64,000 nt of DNA from Phenylobacterium montanum (GCF_018135625.1 NZ_CP073078.1:2202501-2266500), one strand, 5' to 3'. Numbered from the stretch's first letter, positions 1-9,155 are shown. A program made the numbers and translations. The notes: a model not told the origin generated them from the letters alone.

Positions 1-757
1 GGATGTCGTAGTAGCCTTTTCGCTCGGCGCGGATCTGGGCGGACATGCTGTAGAAGCGCCTGGGGCTCTCCTCGGAGCGCGCAAGCGCCATATCGGCGAT
101 GGCGCGCGCAATACGGCCATTGCCATCTTCGAAGGGATGGATGGTCACGAACCACAGGTGCGCGACGGCGGCCTTCAGCACCGGATCGATGCTCGGGCCG
201 GCGTTGAACCATTTCAGGAAAGCGCGCATTTCGTTCTTCAACCTGCCGGCGGCCGGCGCTTCATAGTGGACCCTTTCGCGTCCGATCGGGCCGGAGACGA
301 CCTGCATCGGACCGGTCTTGTCGGTGCGCCAGGCGCCGACGGTGATTTTGGTCATGCCGCTGCGGCCGGACGGAAACAGCGCCGCGTGCCAGCCGAACAA
401 TCGCTCCTCGGTCAGCGGCTGGTCATAGCCTTGCGTCGCATCGAGCATCATCTCGACGACGCCTTCAACGTCACGATCAATGGGCGCCAGCGCGCCTATG
501 TCGAGCCCGAGGCGGCGGGCGATCGAGGAGCGAACCTGCTCCCTGTCGAGCACCTCGCCTTCGATCTCGCTGGATTTGAGGACCTCCTCGGTAAGGCTTT
601 GAAGAACAGCTTCGGCGCGAAGCGGAAAGCCGAGCGCCTCCATACGGCCGATCAACCGTCCCTGGCTGCGACTGACGCGCGCCAGTTGATCGGCGATAAG
701 CGCATGGCTCCAATGGAGATTGGGCCAGCCTTTCAGGTCATGGATGTAAGTTGGCAT
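1..757 (-). CDS. Fic family protein (DUF4172 N-terminus), 3' end outside window
   Basis: The minus-strand frame begins MPTYIHDLKGWPN and runs off the left edge, so the C-terminus is missing. The N-terminal part matches the DUF4172 (Fic_N) extension, and the Fic core carries HPFEDGNGRIAR, the catalytic HPFx(D/E)GNGR loop with all residues intact. Fic proteins usually transfer AMP or another nucleotide moiety to a hydroxyl on a target protein. The target here is unknown, and the usual C-terminal winged helix would lie beyond the window. The ATG is the first in frame and sits inside palindromic repeats, which suggests autoregulation. It is separated from the trb operon, so it may be cargo of the same element or host DNA. 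Confidence 0.9.
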   Translation of the reverse strand, partial: MPTYIHDLKGWPNLHWSHALIADQLARVSRSQGRLIGRMEALGFPLRAEAVLQSLTEEVLKSSEIEGEVLDREQVRSSIARRLGLDIGALAPIDRDVEGVVEMMLDATQGYDQPLTEERLFGWHAALFPSGRSGMTKITVGAWRTDKTGPMQVVSGPIGRERVHYEAPAAGRLKNEMRAFLKWFNAGPSIDPVLKAAVAHLWFVTIHPFEDGNGRIARAIADMALARSEESPRRFYSMSAQIRAERKGYYDI

Positions 758-855
758 TCACCGCACCTCATGCGGCGAATATAGTCGACAATCGCCGCAA
801 CGCGCCAGCACATTCGCCGCATTTTGTGCGGCGAATGTGCGTTGTATTCACCGCA
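756..855. promoter_or_regulatory. Palindromic operator repeats upstream of the fic gene
   Basis: Two inverted repeats share one design: ~10-13-bp arms and a 5-bp spacer. The first (756-765 / 771-780) has arms attcaccgca and tgcggcgaat with one mismatch and overlaps the fic start codon. The second (809-821 / 827-839) is a perfect 13-bp palindrome, cacattcgccgca with its complement. A third half-site, attcaccgca, lies at 846-855. Repeated half-sites flanking a promoter and start codon indicate a cooperative repressor site. The likely binder is the Fic protein's own HTH domain or an unseen regulator. Confidence 0.7.
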
Positions 856-928
856 CGATAAGCGATATCGCAGGAGTGAGGGGGATCGCTTCCTTGATCG
901 CCCCTATCCCAGCCCAGGGCGTGACCGA

Positions 929-1147
929 TCAGCCCTGCGTCCGCCGGCCCCGTGTGAAGGCGCGATCCGAAGCCATGAACCGCGCCAGCATCGGCGCTAT
1001 GAGCTTGGCCGGCTCGGGCGGCTCGCCGCCACCGGCGCCCATGGCCGCGGCGTAGGCCACAAGATCGCGATGCACCGCGGCCGGCAACTCGATGGTCAGG
1101 CGGACCGGGCGCTCGTCGAGGATGGGTCCAAGCTTGAGCGTCTTCAT
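929..1147 (-). CDS. DUF2274 family protein, last gene of the trb operon
   Basis: 72 residues starting MKTLKLGPILDERPVRL. It matches the short DUF2274 proteins that routinely end trb operons of integrative elements in Alpha- and Betaproteobacteria. Its function is unknown. The segment around VRLTIELPAAVHRDL has the strand-helix look of a ribbon-helix-helix protein, so DNA binding is possible (inference). The start overlaps the trbI stop by 4 bp (ATGA), so translation is coupled. A longer open frame extends upstream inside trbI, but the family length supports this start. Confidence 0.85.
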   Translation of the reverse strand: MKTLKLGPILDERPVRLTIELPAAVHRDLVAYAAAMGAGGGEPPEPAKLIAPMLARFMASDRAFTRGRRTQG

Positions 1148-2427
1148 CGGCTCTGCTCCATCGGCCAGGGTTCCAGCGCCAGATCCCGTGTCACCAGCAC
1201 CCGCACCGGAAATCCCGGCCGGATGGTGATCGTCGGCTGGATGGCGAGCGAGCGGCCGACCACCCGGCGGCCGACCTGGCTGATGCTGTCGGACGCGCCC
1301 TGGCCGATCGCCTGGGCGAGATCGTTCTGATTGGACGAAGTCCCCGCCTCGGCGCCGATGCTGAGCACCGTGGACAGGGCGGCCGCCTTGAACAGCTGGC
1401 TCCAATGGTTGTCGACCCGGCCTGAGAGGCCGGCATAGCCTTGGGGGTCGGCGCCCGGCTCGCGGCCGAGATCGATCCAACGCCCGTCGGGGAGGATCAG
1501 GCGGGTCCAGGCCAGGAGCGCCCGGATCTGGCCGAAGGCGACCTGCGCGTCGTACTGGCCGATCAGCTTCGAGCCCTGCGGGATCAGAAGGTAGCGTCCG
1601 CTCGGGCTGTCATAGACGTCGGCTGTGACCTGGGCGATGACCTCGCCAGGGAGATCGGAGCGCAGGCCGGTCACCAGGGCCGCTGAGATGACGCCGCCCG
1701 CCTGCAGCACGTAGGGACTGGCCGCCGCCTGCAGGCTTTCCGGACTGACGGCGGCCCGCTTGTCGCCCTGGTTCAGAAAGGCGAGCTTGCGATCAGCCTC
1801 GCTGGCGGCGGGCTGAACGCCCGCAACGCCTGGGTGGGCGGCCGCGAGCCCGGCCAGGGCGGCTAGATCGACGGGCTGGGGCGCGCTCGCAGCGGCCCCG
1901 GAGAGGTTTGCGGACTCGGTATGATCGGCCGAGAACAGGCGGCTGGAGCGGGCGGCGTCCTGTTCCGAAGGCCCTTGCTGGCGTGGCGGCTCCGCCGGGC
2001 GAGCGCCGGTCGTCTCGGCCTCGCCGCCGATCGGGGGCGGGGTGACGCCCGCCTTGAGCATCGGCCGCCCAAGATCGCCCGGCATGGGCGGACCGAGCTT
2101 TGGGACCTCGGACCCGGTCGCGGCGGGATTTGTCCCAGCAAGGCCGCCATAGCTGCTGGGGAGCGCCGCCAGCCCCTCGGAAGAGGGCTTGCCCCCCACG
2201 GCATAGAGCTCCTTCGGCGGCGCCTTGGCCGGCTGGGCGCGCAGGCCGAGGATCACCGCGCCGCCGAGGGCGATGATCGAGACCCCGGCCAGGGTCGCCA
2301 GCGCCCTGGCCGAGACGCGGGTGACCTTCGGCGGGGCGGCGCGGAGCCTCAAGGCCCGGGCCAGTTCGGCCTCAGAGGGGCCGGACGGCTCGTCCGCTTC
2401 CTTCAGCGTGGCCTCTTCGCTGGTCAT
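1144..2427 (-). CDS. trbI: Conjugal transfer protein TrbI (VirB10-like)
   Basis: 427 aa. TrbI/VirB10 proteins span the periplasm and link the inner-membrane energy complex to the outer-membrane pore of a type IV secretion system. The sequence shows a short cytoplasmic N-terminus, one membrane segment near residues 41-60 (VSARALATLAGVSIIALGGAVILGL), a long Pro/Ala/Gly-rich linker, and a conserved C-terminal domain containing YLLIPQGSKLIGQYD and LPDGRWIDL. Length is normal. The start overlaps the trbG stop by 4 bp, and it is followed by the DUF2274 gene. Confidence 0.96.
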   Translation of the reverse strand: MTSEEATLKEADEPSGPSEAELARALRLRAAPPKVTRVSARALATLAGVSIIALGGAVILGLRAQPAKAPPKELYAVGGKPSSEGLAALPSSYGGLAGTNPAATGSEVPKLGPPMPGDLGRPMLKAGVTPPPIGGEAETTGARPAEPPRQQGPSEQDAARSSRLFSADHTESANLSGAAASAPQPVDLAALAGLAAAHPGVAGVQPAASEADRKLAFLNQGDKRAAVSPESLQAAASPYVLQAGGVISAALVTGLRSDLPGEVIAQVTADVYDSPSGRYLLIPQGSKLIGQYDAQVAFGQIRALLAWTRLILPDGRWIDLGREPGADPQGYAGLSGRVDNHWSQLFKAAALSTVLSIGAEAGTSSNQNDLAQAIGQGASDSISQVGRRVVGRSLAIQPTITIRPGFPVRVLVTRDLALEPWPMEQSR

Positions 2428-3422
2428 GACGCCGGCCGCCCGTCGCTGCGGACGATGCGCACCTTTTGCTGGTGCGCCTCACCAAGCCGCAACTCGGCGG
2501 CGGCGAACAGCTGGTCGACGATCATGCGCCGCCCGCGAACCCGGTAGTTGACCAGATCGGCCGTCCCCTTGGGCCCGATCACCCAGAGCGGCGGCATCTC
2601 GCCCTGGCCGATGCCGTCGGGGAATTCGATATAGACATGGGTTCCGTCGTCGAAAGCGCGCAGCGGCCGCCAGGGGACCTCGTCCCCCTCGATGCGGTAG
2701 CGGAACTTCAGGTCATCCAGCGCCGGCTGCGGAACGGTGGCGGCGGGCTCGGCGGCCTCCGCTAGCGCGCTGCGGGCGCGCAGCGCGATCAGCTGGTCTT
2801 GCGGATAGCGCCAGGAGACAGCGGCCATATAGGTGCGCTGATCTGACCGCAGTTCGAGATGGTAGGTTCGCCGGTCGGTGTTGATGATCAGGTTGGTGCG
2901 CAGGGCGGCCTTGATCGGCTTGACCAGGATGTGCACGCGCTGGAGCGGCCCGGAGCCGCTCTCGGTGTCGCCGATGATCCAGCGGACGGTGTCGCCCGCC
3001 GCCACCGGGCCTGCGCCAGCGAGCTTTTCGCCGGGCTCCAGGGCGATGTCGCTGATCACGCCGGGCGCGGCATAGAGCTGATAGAGGGCTCCGTCGGCGA
3101 AGGGATAGACCTGGATGGCGTTGACGTAGCCAGAACCGGCCGGCTCCACCCGCGCCTCGGCATTGGCCTGCGCCACACGGACGGACGGGCGCTTCGCCTC
3201 GGGCGGCGTCGGCGGCAGATCGGCCGGAACCGGCTGCAGCTGCCCCGGCAAGGGCAAGGGTTTGGGGACTTCGACAATCTCGACCGGCCGAGGCGGTGTG
3301 GCCGCCAGCACAGCCGGCCGCGCGACCGCGTCATAGCGGATCATCGGCGGCGGTTTGGAGGTCGTGCAGGCGGAGAGCACAAGGAGGCTCGAGACCGCGC
3401 CGAGAGCGGGGAATATCTGCAT
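2424..3422 (-). CDS. trbG: Conjugal transfer protein TrbG (VirB9-like lipoprotein)
   Basis: 332 aa. The N-terminus reads MQIFPALGAVSSLLVLSAC, a lipoprotein signal peptide with lipobox LSAC, so the mature protein should be lipidated at Cys19 and outer-membrane associated. The rest matches VirB9/CagX proteins of the outer-membrane core complex, including the region around VWRIIGDTESG-like residues and the C-terminal strands around IVDQLFAAAELRLG. A Pro-rich linker lies at about residues 30-80. The start overlaps the trbF stop by one base. Confidence 0.95.
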   Translation of the reverse strand: MQIFPALGAVSSLLVLSACTTSKPPPMIRYDAVARPAVLAATPPRPVEIVEVPKPLPLPGQLQPVPADLPPTPPEAKRPSVRVAQANAEARVEPAGSGYVNAIQVYPFADGALYQLYAAPGVISDIALEPGEKLAGAGPVAAGDTVRWIIGDTESGSGPLQRVHILVKPIKAALRTNLIINTDRRTYHLELRSDQRTYMAAVSWRYPQDQLIALRARSALAEAAEPAATVPQPALDDLKFRYRIEGDEVPWRPLRAFDDGTHVYIEFPDGIGQGEMPPLWVIGPKGTADLVNYRVRGRRMIVDQLFAAAELRLGEAHQQKVRIVRSDGRPAS

Positions 3423-4105
3423 CAGCCGAGTTCCTTCGACCAGTTGAGGGCGTGGACGTAAAGACCGAGGGGGTTCTTCTTCAGCCGCTCGGGATCGGTC
3501 GGCGGCTGGATCACGACGGTGGCGATGGCCGACCAGCGTTCGGTGGCGGTGATCGCCCCGTCCTCGTAGCGGCGCTCGGTCCAGGCGATGCGGAAGCTGT
3601 CCGGCGAGGCGCGGATGACAGAAGAGATCTCCACCGAGACCTGGGCCTTGCCGAGCTGAGCGAAGGGGTCGTCGGCCCGGGCATAGACGCTGAGCGCCGC
3701 CGCCCCCTTGTCGGTGGTGAAGTCGTAGGCCCGAAGCCAGTTCTGCCGCAGCACCACCCCGTCGGCGGGGATCTCGCGGACCTCCTCGATGAAGCGGGCC
3801 AGGTGCCAGGCGATCTGGGCATCGCTCGGCTGGTAGCCGGCCGTGGCCGGCGCCACCGCCCTCGCCTCGCCCAGCCGATCCACCTCCACCACCCAGGGCG
3901 TGATGCTGCCGGTCGCGGAACGCCAGACGAGACCCGCCGCCAGACCGCCGGCCAGGGCCAGGCTGGCGAAGGCCATCAGCCGCCAGTTGCGCGCCTGGAC
4001 GCGGGCCGAGCCGATGCGATCATCCCAGGCCTGGGCGGCGCGCTGGTAGGGGGTTTCGGGCTCGGGGGTCCGGCCATAGCGGACGCCGGCGCGCTTGAAG
4101 CTCAT
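3422..4105 (-). CDS. trbF: Conjugal transfer protein TrbF (VirB8-like)
   Basis: 227 aa. A short cytoplasmic N-terminus (MSFKRAGVRYGRTPEPETPYQRAAQAWDD region) precedes a single membrane helix near residues 40-65 and then a periplasmic VirB8-fold domain containing VEISSVIRASPDSFRIAWTE. VirB8-like proteins nucleate assembly of the secretion channel at the inner membrane. It lies 2 bp after trbL, and its stop overlaps the trbG start. Confidence 0.95.
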   Translation of the reverse strand: MSFKRAGVRYGRTPEPETPYQRAAQAWDDRIGSARVQARNWRLMAFASLALAGGLAAGLVWRSATGSITPWVVEVDRLGEARAVAPATAGYQPSDAQIAWHLARFIEEVREIPADGVVLRQNWLRAYDFTTDKGAAALSVYARADDPFAQLGKAQVSVEISSVIRASPDSFRIAWTERRYEDGAITATERWSAIATVVIQPPTDPERLKKNPLGLYVHALNWSKELG

Positions 4106-4107
4106 GA

Positions 4108-5364
4108 CTAATCCTCGGAAAGATCGACGCTCGATCCGCCCGCGCCGCGGTCGCCGGTCTGGATGATGTGGGCGGCGGTTCGGGCCGCCTCCTTGGCCGC
4201 CTGCTGGCGGCGCAGCGCGTCAGCCCAGGCGGGGGCTCCGCCGGATCCCGAGGTTGACGACGCCGCCTCGGCGGACGCCCCGCGACCGAAGACCTGGGCG
4301 GCGCGGCGAAGCGGACTGGCCATGCCTTGCGCGCCGGCCTTGGCCATGCCGGAAAGGCCGCCGGCGACGCCGCCAAGACCGCTCTGTCCGGCCGCGCCGG
4401 CGCGATAGGCGGTGCTGGCCGCGCCGGCGAGGCCCGCGCCGCCACGGGCGAGGCCGGCCAGGCCGCCCCCGGCCATGGCGGCCCCACCGGCGGCGAGGGC
4501 GGCGGCGCCCACGACAACGCCGCTGGCGGCCAGGCCCGTGCCGACGGCGGCGCCGGCGCCCAGCTGCGGCCCGCCGGAGACGATGCCATTGGCGACGCCC
4601 GGGCCGAAAATGCCGAGGCCCAGGAGGGTCAGGGCGGCCAGGATCAGGCTCAGCGCATCCTGGATGGTCGGCTGGCCGGGAATGGCCTTGGTCATGGTGG
4701 CAAAGAGGGTCGAGCCGATGCCGATGATCACCGCCAGCACCAGCACCTTGACCCCGGAGGCGATGACGTTGCCGAGGACCTTTTCGGCGGCGAAGGCGGT
4801 CTTGCCGAAGAGGCCGAAGGGGATCAGCACGAAGCCCGCCAGGCTCGTGAGCTTGAATTCGATCAGGCAGACGAAGAGCTGGATCGCCAAAAGGAAGAAG
4901 GCCAGGACCACGATCAGCCAGGCCAGCAGGAGCACCACGATCTGGATGAAGTTCTCGAAAAAGGAGGCGTAGCCCAGGAGCCCGGAGATGGCGGTGAGCA
5001 GCGGCGCGCCGGCGTCGATTCCCGCCTGGGCGATGCGGCCGGGCCTCAGGAAATCCGCCTCCGCCATGCCCGCGCCCGAGGCCTTGAGACCGAGGCCGGC
5101 GAAGCTTTCGAAGACGATGCGGGTGAGGCTTCCCCAGTTGTTGATCAGATAGGCGAAGGCGCCAACGAACAGCACCTTCCTGACCAGGCGGGCGATCACG
5201 TCGTCGTCGCCCGCCCAGGCCCAGAAGAGGGCGGCCAGGACCAGGTCGATGACCACCAGGGTGGCGGCCAGCCAATGCACCTCGCCCTGGACCAGGCCGA
5301 AACCGCTGTCGATGTAGCGCGAGAAGGTATTGAGGAACTGGTCGATGACGCCCGAGCCGCCCAT
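4108..5364 (-). CDS. trbL: Conjugal transfer membrane protein TrbL (VirB6-like)
   Basis: 418 aa polytopic inner-membrane protein. It has five to six hydrophobic segments between about residues 25 and 260, with a motif-rich stretch around FFENFIQIVVLLLAWLIVVL. A Gly/Ala-rich tail of about 150 residues follows, as is usual in TrbL. The family is part of the inner-membrane channel. The start is MGGSGVIDQFLNTFSRYID, 3 bp after the trbK-alt stop. The repetitive Gly/Ala tail creates long antisense open frames here that are not genes. Confidence 0.95.
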   Translation of the reverse strand: MGGSGVIDQFLNTFSRYIDSGFGLVQGEVHWLAATLVVIDLVLAALFWAWAGDDDVIARLVRKVLFVGAFAYLINNWGSLTRIVFESFAGLGLKASGAGMAEADFLRPGRIAQAGIDAGAPLLTAISGLLGYASFFENFIQIVVLLLAWLIVVLAFFLLAIQLFVCLIEFKLTSLAGFVLIPFGLFGKTAFAAEKVLGNVIASGVKVLVLAVIIGIGSTLFATMTKAIPGQPTIQDALSLILAALTLLGLGIFGPGVANGIVSGGPQLGAGAAVGTGLAASGVVVGAAALAAGGAAMAGGGLAGLARGGAGLAGAASTAYRAGAAGQSGLGGVAGGLSGMAKAGAQGMASPLRRAAQVFGRGASAEAASSTSGSGGAPAWADALRRQQAAKEAARTAAHIIQTGDRGAGGSSVDLSED

Positions 5365-5367
5365 GGG

Positions 5368-5694
5368 TTAGTCCTCCCCGGCGGCGGACAAGGACGGCGC
5401 GACCCGGCGAACATCGGCGCCGCCGAGGAAGCGCTCGCGCATCTCGGCCCATATCCGCAGGCACTCTGCGTCGTGCGCCCCGGCCTCGCCCAGGCGCTGA
5501 CACCGGGCCAGACGCCGCTCCTCGGGCGCCAGCGGCGCGGAAGCGGGCTGCATGATCAGAGGTGAGGCAGGCCGGGAAGGATGAAGCCCGCCGGCGGCGA
5601 CCACCGCAGCGGCTGCGGCCACGATGAGCGCGCCGGCGGCGACCGCCACCCGCGGCAGGTTGAGGAACGGGCCTCGGCGGAAACGGCGGCGCAT
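5368..5694 (-). CDS. TrbK-alt family protein (putative entry exclusion)
   Basis: 108 aa with an Arg-rich N-terminus, one hydrophobic helix at about residues 14-36 (VAVAAGALIVAAAAAVVAAGG) and a short soluble tail containing two cysteines (RCQRLGEAGAHDAECLRIW). Position between trbJ and trbL and this layout match the TrbK-alt group. Members are annotated as putative entry-exclusion factors, which would reduce redundant transfer between cells carrying the same element. The role is by family and position only. Confidence 0.85.
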   Translation of the reverse strand: MRRRFRRGPFLNLPRVAVAAGALIVAAAAAVVAAGGLHPSRPASPLIMQPASAPLAPEERRLARCQRLGEAGAHDAECLRIWAEMRERFLGGADVRRVAPSLSAAGED

Positions 5695-5704
5695 CGCGGG
5701 GCCT

Positions 5705-6445
5705 TTAGTGGAACAGGGTGACGGTGGTCGGCTGGTAGCCGGCCGCAGGAACCAGGAACCGCGAGAGCTGCTCGCGCCCCTGGTCCTGGGCGGCCGCGCG
5801 CTGGGCGCTCTCCAGCGCCTGGGCCCGACCCTGCGCGGCCAGGACGGCGGTGAGGTCGGCGAGCTGCTGGGCCTGCAGCGCCATCAGCTGATTGCCGGCC
5901 TGGGCGGCCTGCAGGGCGCCCGACGCCCCTTGGCTGGAGGTGACCAGGGCGGACGTCTGGGCCCGATTGGTGTCGAGATTGCCGACCACGCTCGCCTGGA
6001 CCCGCATCGCGTCCTGCAGAGCGGCCAGAGAATTCTGCCAGCGCGCCTGGGCGTTCGCGACCAGGGCCTGGTTCGATTGGGAAGCGCTCGCCGGCGCATA
6101 GGTGGTGGAAAAGGCCTGGTCGATCTTCTGCACATCGTAGGCGATGCGCTGGGCCTGGCCGAGCAGGGCCTGGGTCCGCTGGATCGACTGCTGCAGGGAT
6201 TGCAGGCTCGAATAGGGCAGGTTCGCCAGATTGTGGGCCTGGTTGATCAGGGACTGGGCCTGGTTCTGCAGGCCCTGGATCTCGTTCTGGATCTGCTGCA
6301 GCTCACGGGCGGCGGTGAGCAGGCTCTGGGCATAGTTCCAGGGATCGAACACGGTCCACTGGGCCTGGGCCGGGGCGCTGCCGAGGCTAAGGGAAAGCGC
6401 CGCGGCGCCGGCGGCGAGCATGTGACAAAGACGCTTGCAGGTCAT
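5705..6445 (-). CDS. trbJ: Conjugal transfer protein TrbJ (VirB5-like)
   Basis: 246 aa. It has a cleavable signal peptide (MTCKRLCHMLAAGAAALSLS, ending near APAQAQ), then a long Gln-rich, largely helical body with coiled-coil character (repeats around LQQIQNEIQGLQNQAQSLI). This fits the VirB5/TrbJ family, a minor pilus component involved in adhesion. The start lies 3 bp downstream of the trbE stop. Confidence 0.94.
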   Translation of the reverse strand: MTCKRLCHMLAAGAAALSLSLGSAPAQAQWTVFDPWNYAQSLLTAARELQQIQNEIQGLQNQAQSLINQAHNLANLPYSSLQSLQQSIQRTQALLGQAQRIAYDVQKIDQAFSTTYAPASASQSNQALVANAQARWQNSLAALQDAMRVQASVVGNLDTNRAQTSALVTSSQGASGALQAAQAGNQLMALQAQQLADLTAVLAAQGRAQALESAQRAAAQDQGREQLSRFLVPAAGYQPTTVTLFH

Positions 6446-6448
6446 GGC

Positions 6449-8878
6449 TCAAGGTTCCGGCTGAAAGGCGGGGAGGAGGTCGGCGGCCCAGGCGAGCCCA
6501 CGGGCCCGCAGCCAGCCATCGGCGAAGCCCTCGCGGCCGCAGGCGGCCAAGACCTCGGCGATGCGCGCCTGATCGGCCTTGGCGCTGACGGCGGCGAAGG
6601 CCAGGGCCACGTCGCCGAGGCCGAGCTCGAACAGGCGGTTTCCGCGGCGCGACTGGCAGTAGTAGTCGCGCTTGGGCTGGGCACGACTTACGATCTCGAT
6701 CTGCCGGTCGCTGAGGCCGAAGCGGCGGTAGATCGCCGTGACCTGGGGCTCCAGTGCGCGCTCGTTGGCCAGGAAGATGCGGGTCGGACAGCTTTCGATG
6801 ATGGCCGGGGCGATGGCCGAGCCGTCGATGTCGGCCAGGCTCTGGGTGGCGAAGACCACCGCGGCGTTCTTCTTGCGCAGGGTCTTCAGCCATTCGCGCA
6901 GCTGGGCGGAAAAGCCGGGATCGCCCAGGGCCAGCCAGCCCTCGTCGACGATCAAAAGGCTGGGCCGCCCGTCCAGCCGCCCCTCGATGCGGTGGAACAG
7001 ATAGGCCAGCACCGCGGCCGCGGCCGGCGAGCCGATCAGCCCCTCGGTCTCGAAGGCCTGGACATCGGCCGCGCCGAGCCGCTCGGCCTCGGCGTCCAGG
7101 AGCCGCCCCCAGGGGCCCTCGACACAGTAGGAACCGAGCGCGCGCTTCAGGGTCTGGGCCTGGATCAGGGCGCAAAGGCCGGTCAGGGTGCGTTCGGCCG
7201 CAGGCGCCGAGGCCAGCGAGGTCAGGGCCGACCAGAGATGGTCCTTGACCTCCGGGGTCACCTCGATGCGCTCACGCGCAAACAGAGCCGCGACCCAGTC
7301 GGCCGCCCAGGCGCGTTCGGCCAGGTCGTCGATGCGGGCCAGGGGCTGCAGGGCGACGCTGTCCTCGGGCCCTTCGGAAATGGAGCCGCCGAGGTCATGC
7401 CAGTCCCCGCCCATGGCCAGGGCCGCGGCGCGGATCGAGCCCCCGAAGTCGAAGGCGAACACCTGGGCGCCCGCATAGCGCCGAAACTGCAGGGCCATCA
7501 GGGCCAGGAGCACCGACTTGCCGGAACCGGTCGGCCCGACCACCAGGGTGTGACCGACATCGCCCACATGCAGCGACAGGCGAAACGGCGTCGAGCCTTC
7601 GGTGCGGCCATAGAGGAGCGGCGGCCCATCCAGATGCTCGTCGCGGGCCGGCCCGGCCCAGACGGCCGAGAACGGCATCATGTGGGCGAGGTTCAGGGTC
7701 GAGATCGGGGGCTGACGGACATTGGCGTAGACCTGCCCGGGGAGGCTGCCGAACCAGGCCTCGAGCGCCCCGACCCGCTCGCGCATGACGGTGAAGTCGC
7801 GCCCCTGGATGGCCTTTTCGACCAGGCGCAGGCGCTCGTCGGCGACGCGCGGGTCTTCGTCCCACACCACCACGGTGGCGGTGACGAAGGCTGCGCCGAC
7901 CAGGTCGGAGCCCAGTTCCTGCAGGGCGAGATCGGCGTCGGCGGCCTTGTTGGCGGCGTCGCTGTCGACCAGGGCCGAGGCCTCGTTGGTCATCACCTCC
8001 TTCAGGATCGCCCCGATCGACTTCCGCTTCGCGAACCACTGGCGGCGGATGCGGCCGAAGACGCCGGCGGCGGCGGTCTTGTCGAGGCAGAGCGCGCGGG
8101 TGGTCCAGCGATAGGGAAAGGCCAGGCGGTTCAGCTCATCGAGCAGCCCCGGCCAGGTGCGGCTCGGAAAGCCCATCACCGTCAGGACCCGCAGGTGCGC
8201 TTCGCCAAGGCGGGGCTCGAGCCCTCCGCTCAAGGGTTCGTCCGCCAGGACCGCGTCGAGATGCATGGGCGTTTCGGGGACGCGCACGCCCTGGCTGCGG
8301 CTCGAGACGGTCCCGTGCAGGAAGCTCAGGGTCTCGGCGTCGTCCAGCCAGCGCGCCTCGGGCATGAAGCCTTCGATCAGGGCCAGGAGCCGGTCGGTCT
8401 GGTCGATGAACCCGGCCAGGGCCTCACGGCCGCTGGTCACGCCGCCTTGGCGGTTCTCGTAGAGCCAGGCCTCGGCCCGGGCCGCCTCTTCCGCCGGCGG
8501 CAGGAACAGCAGCGTAAGGTAGTAGGCCGACTCGAAATGGGCGCCGGCCTCGGCGAACTGCGCGCGGCGCTCGGCGTCGACCAGGCCTGAGGCCGCGTCG
8601 CAGAAGGCGCTTTCGGGGTAGTCCGCCGCCGCCCGCCGCTGCGCCTCGACGAAGATCGCCCAGCCAGACCCCAGGCGGCGCAGCGCATTGTTGAGGCGCC
8701 CGGTGACCGAGACCAGTTCGGCCGGAGTCGCCGAGTCCAGATCCGGCCCGCGAAAGGCGGCGGTGCGCTGAAAGCTGCCGTCCTTGTTCAGGATCACGCC
8801 GGGCGCCACGAGCGCCGCCCAGGGCAGGAAGTCGGCCAGAATCTGGGGTTTCTTGCGATATTCGGTGAGGTTCAGCAC
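6449..8878 (-). CDS. trbE: Conjugal transfer ATPase TrbE (VirB4-like)
   Basis: About 809 aa using the GTG start at 8878 (VLNLTEYRKKPQ, read as Met). An upstream in-frame extension to 8974 overlaps trbD and does not resemble the family. VirB4-type ATPases energise pilus and channel assembly. Walker A GPTGSGKS lies at residues 448-455 and Walker B LLIVDEGW at 641-648, so the ATPase appears intact. It sits 7 bp after trbD and 3 bp before trbJ. Confidence 0.96.
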   Translation of the reverse strand: MLNLTEYRKKPQILADFLPWAALVAPGVILNKDGSFQRTAAFRGPDLDSATPAELVSVTGRLNNALRRLGSGWAIFVEAQRRAAADYPESAFCDAASGLVDAERRAQFAEAGAHFESAYYLTLLFLPPAEEAARAEAWLYENRQGGVTSGREALAGFIDQTDRLLALIEGFMPEARWLDDAETLSFLHGTVSSRSQGVRVPETPMHLDAVLADEPLSGGLEPRLGEAHLRVLTVMGFPSRTWPGLLDELNRLAFPYRWTTRALCLDKTAAAGVFGRIRRQWFAKRKSIGAILKEVMTNEASALVDSDAANKAADADLALQELGSDLVGAAFVTATVVVWDEDPRVADERLRLVEKAIQGRDFTVMRERVGALEAWFGSLPGQVYANVRQPPISTLNLAHMMPFSAVWAGPARDEHLDGPPLLYGRTEGSTPFRLSLHVGDVGHTLVVGPTGSGKSVLLALMALQFRRYAGAQVFAFDFGGSIRAAALAMGGDWHDLGGSISEGPEDSVALQPLARIDDLAERAWAADWVAALFARERIEVTPEVKDHLWSALTSLASAPAAERTLTGLCALIQAQTLKRALGSYCVEGPWGRLLDAEAERLGAADVQAFETEGLIGSPAAAAVLAYLFHRIEGRLDGRPSLLIVDEGWLALGDPGFSAQLREWLKTLRKKNAAVVFATQSLADIDGSAIAPAIIESCPTRIFLANERALEPQVTAIYRRFGLSDRQIEIVSRAQPKRDYYCQSRRGNRLFELGLGDVALAFAAVSAKADQARIAEVLAACGREGFADGWLRARGLAWAADLLPAFQPEP

Positions 8879-8885
8879 GGGCGGA

Positions 8886-9155
8886 TCACCTGAGATAGGC
8901 GGGATAGCGAAGGTGGCGGCGCACGGTCTCGACGAAGGCCGGATCGCGCCTTGCGGCCCAGACGGCGGCGGCATGGCCGATCGCCCAGAGCAGGGCGCCC
9001 GCCAGCCAGAGGCGAAGGCCCAGCCCTAAGGCCGCGGCCAAGGTGCCGTTCAGAATGGCCACAGCCCTGGGCGCCCCGCCCATCAGGATCGGCTCGGTCA
9101 GGGCGCGCCGCAAAGGGGCGTAGAAGCCCGGGACCGGTTCCTCAGCCCCGTCCAT
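8886..9155 (-). CDS. trbD: Conjugal transfer protein TrbD (VirB3-like)
   Basis: 89 aa starting MDGAEEPVPGFYAPLRRAL. VirB3/TrbD proteins are short inner-membrane partners of the VirB4 ATPase. The sequence carries the typical N-terminal PxxxALTEPIL block followed by one or two hydrophobic helices at about residues 28-60. Its ATG shares one base with the trbC stop. A longer open frame upstream overlaps trbC and is not used. Confidence 0.92.
   Translation of the reverse strand: MDGAEEPVPGFYAPLRRALTEPILMGGAPRAVAILNGTLAAALGLGLRLWLAGALLWAIGHAAAVWAARRDPAFVETVRRHLRYPAYLR

Noticed and set aside
5624..8590. 988-codon open frame on the plus strand
   Set aside because: Antisense to trbJ and trbE, with Gly/Gln/Arg-rich composition typical of antisense frames in high-GC DNA; the minus strand carries recognisable Trb proteins.
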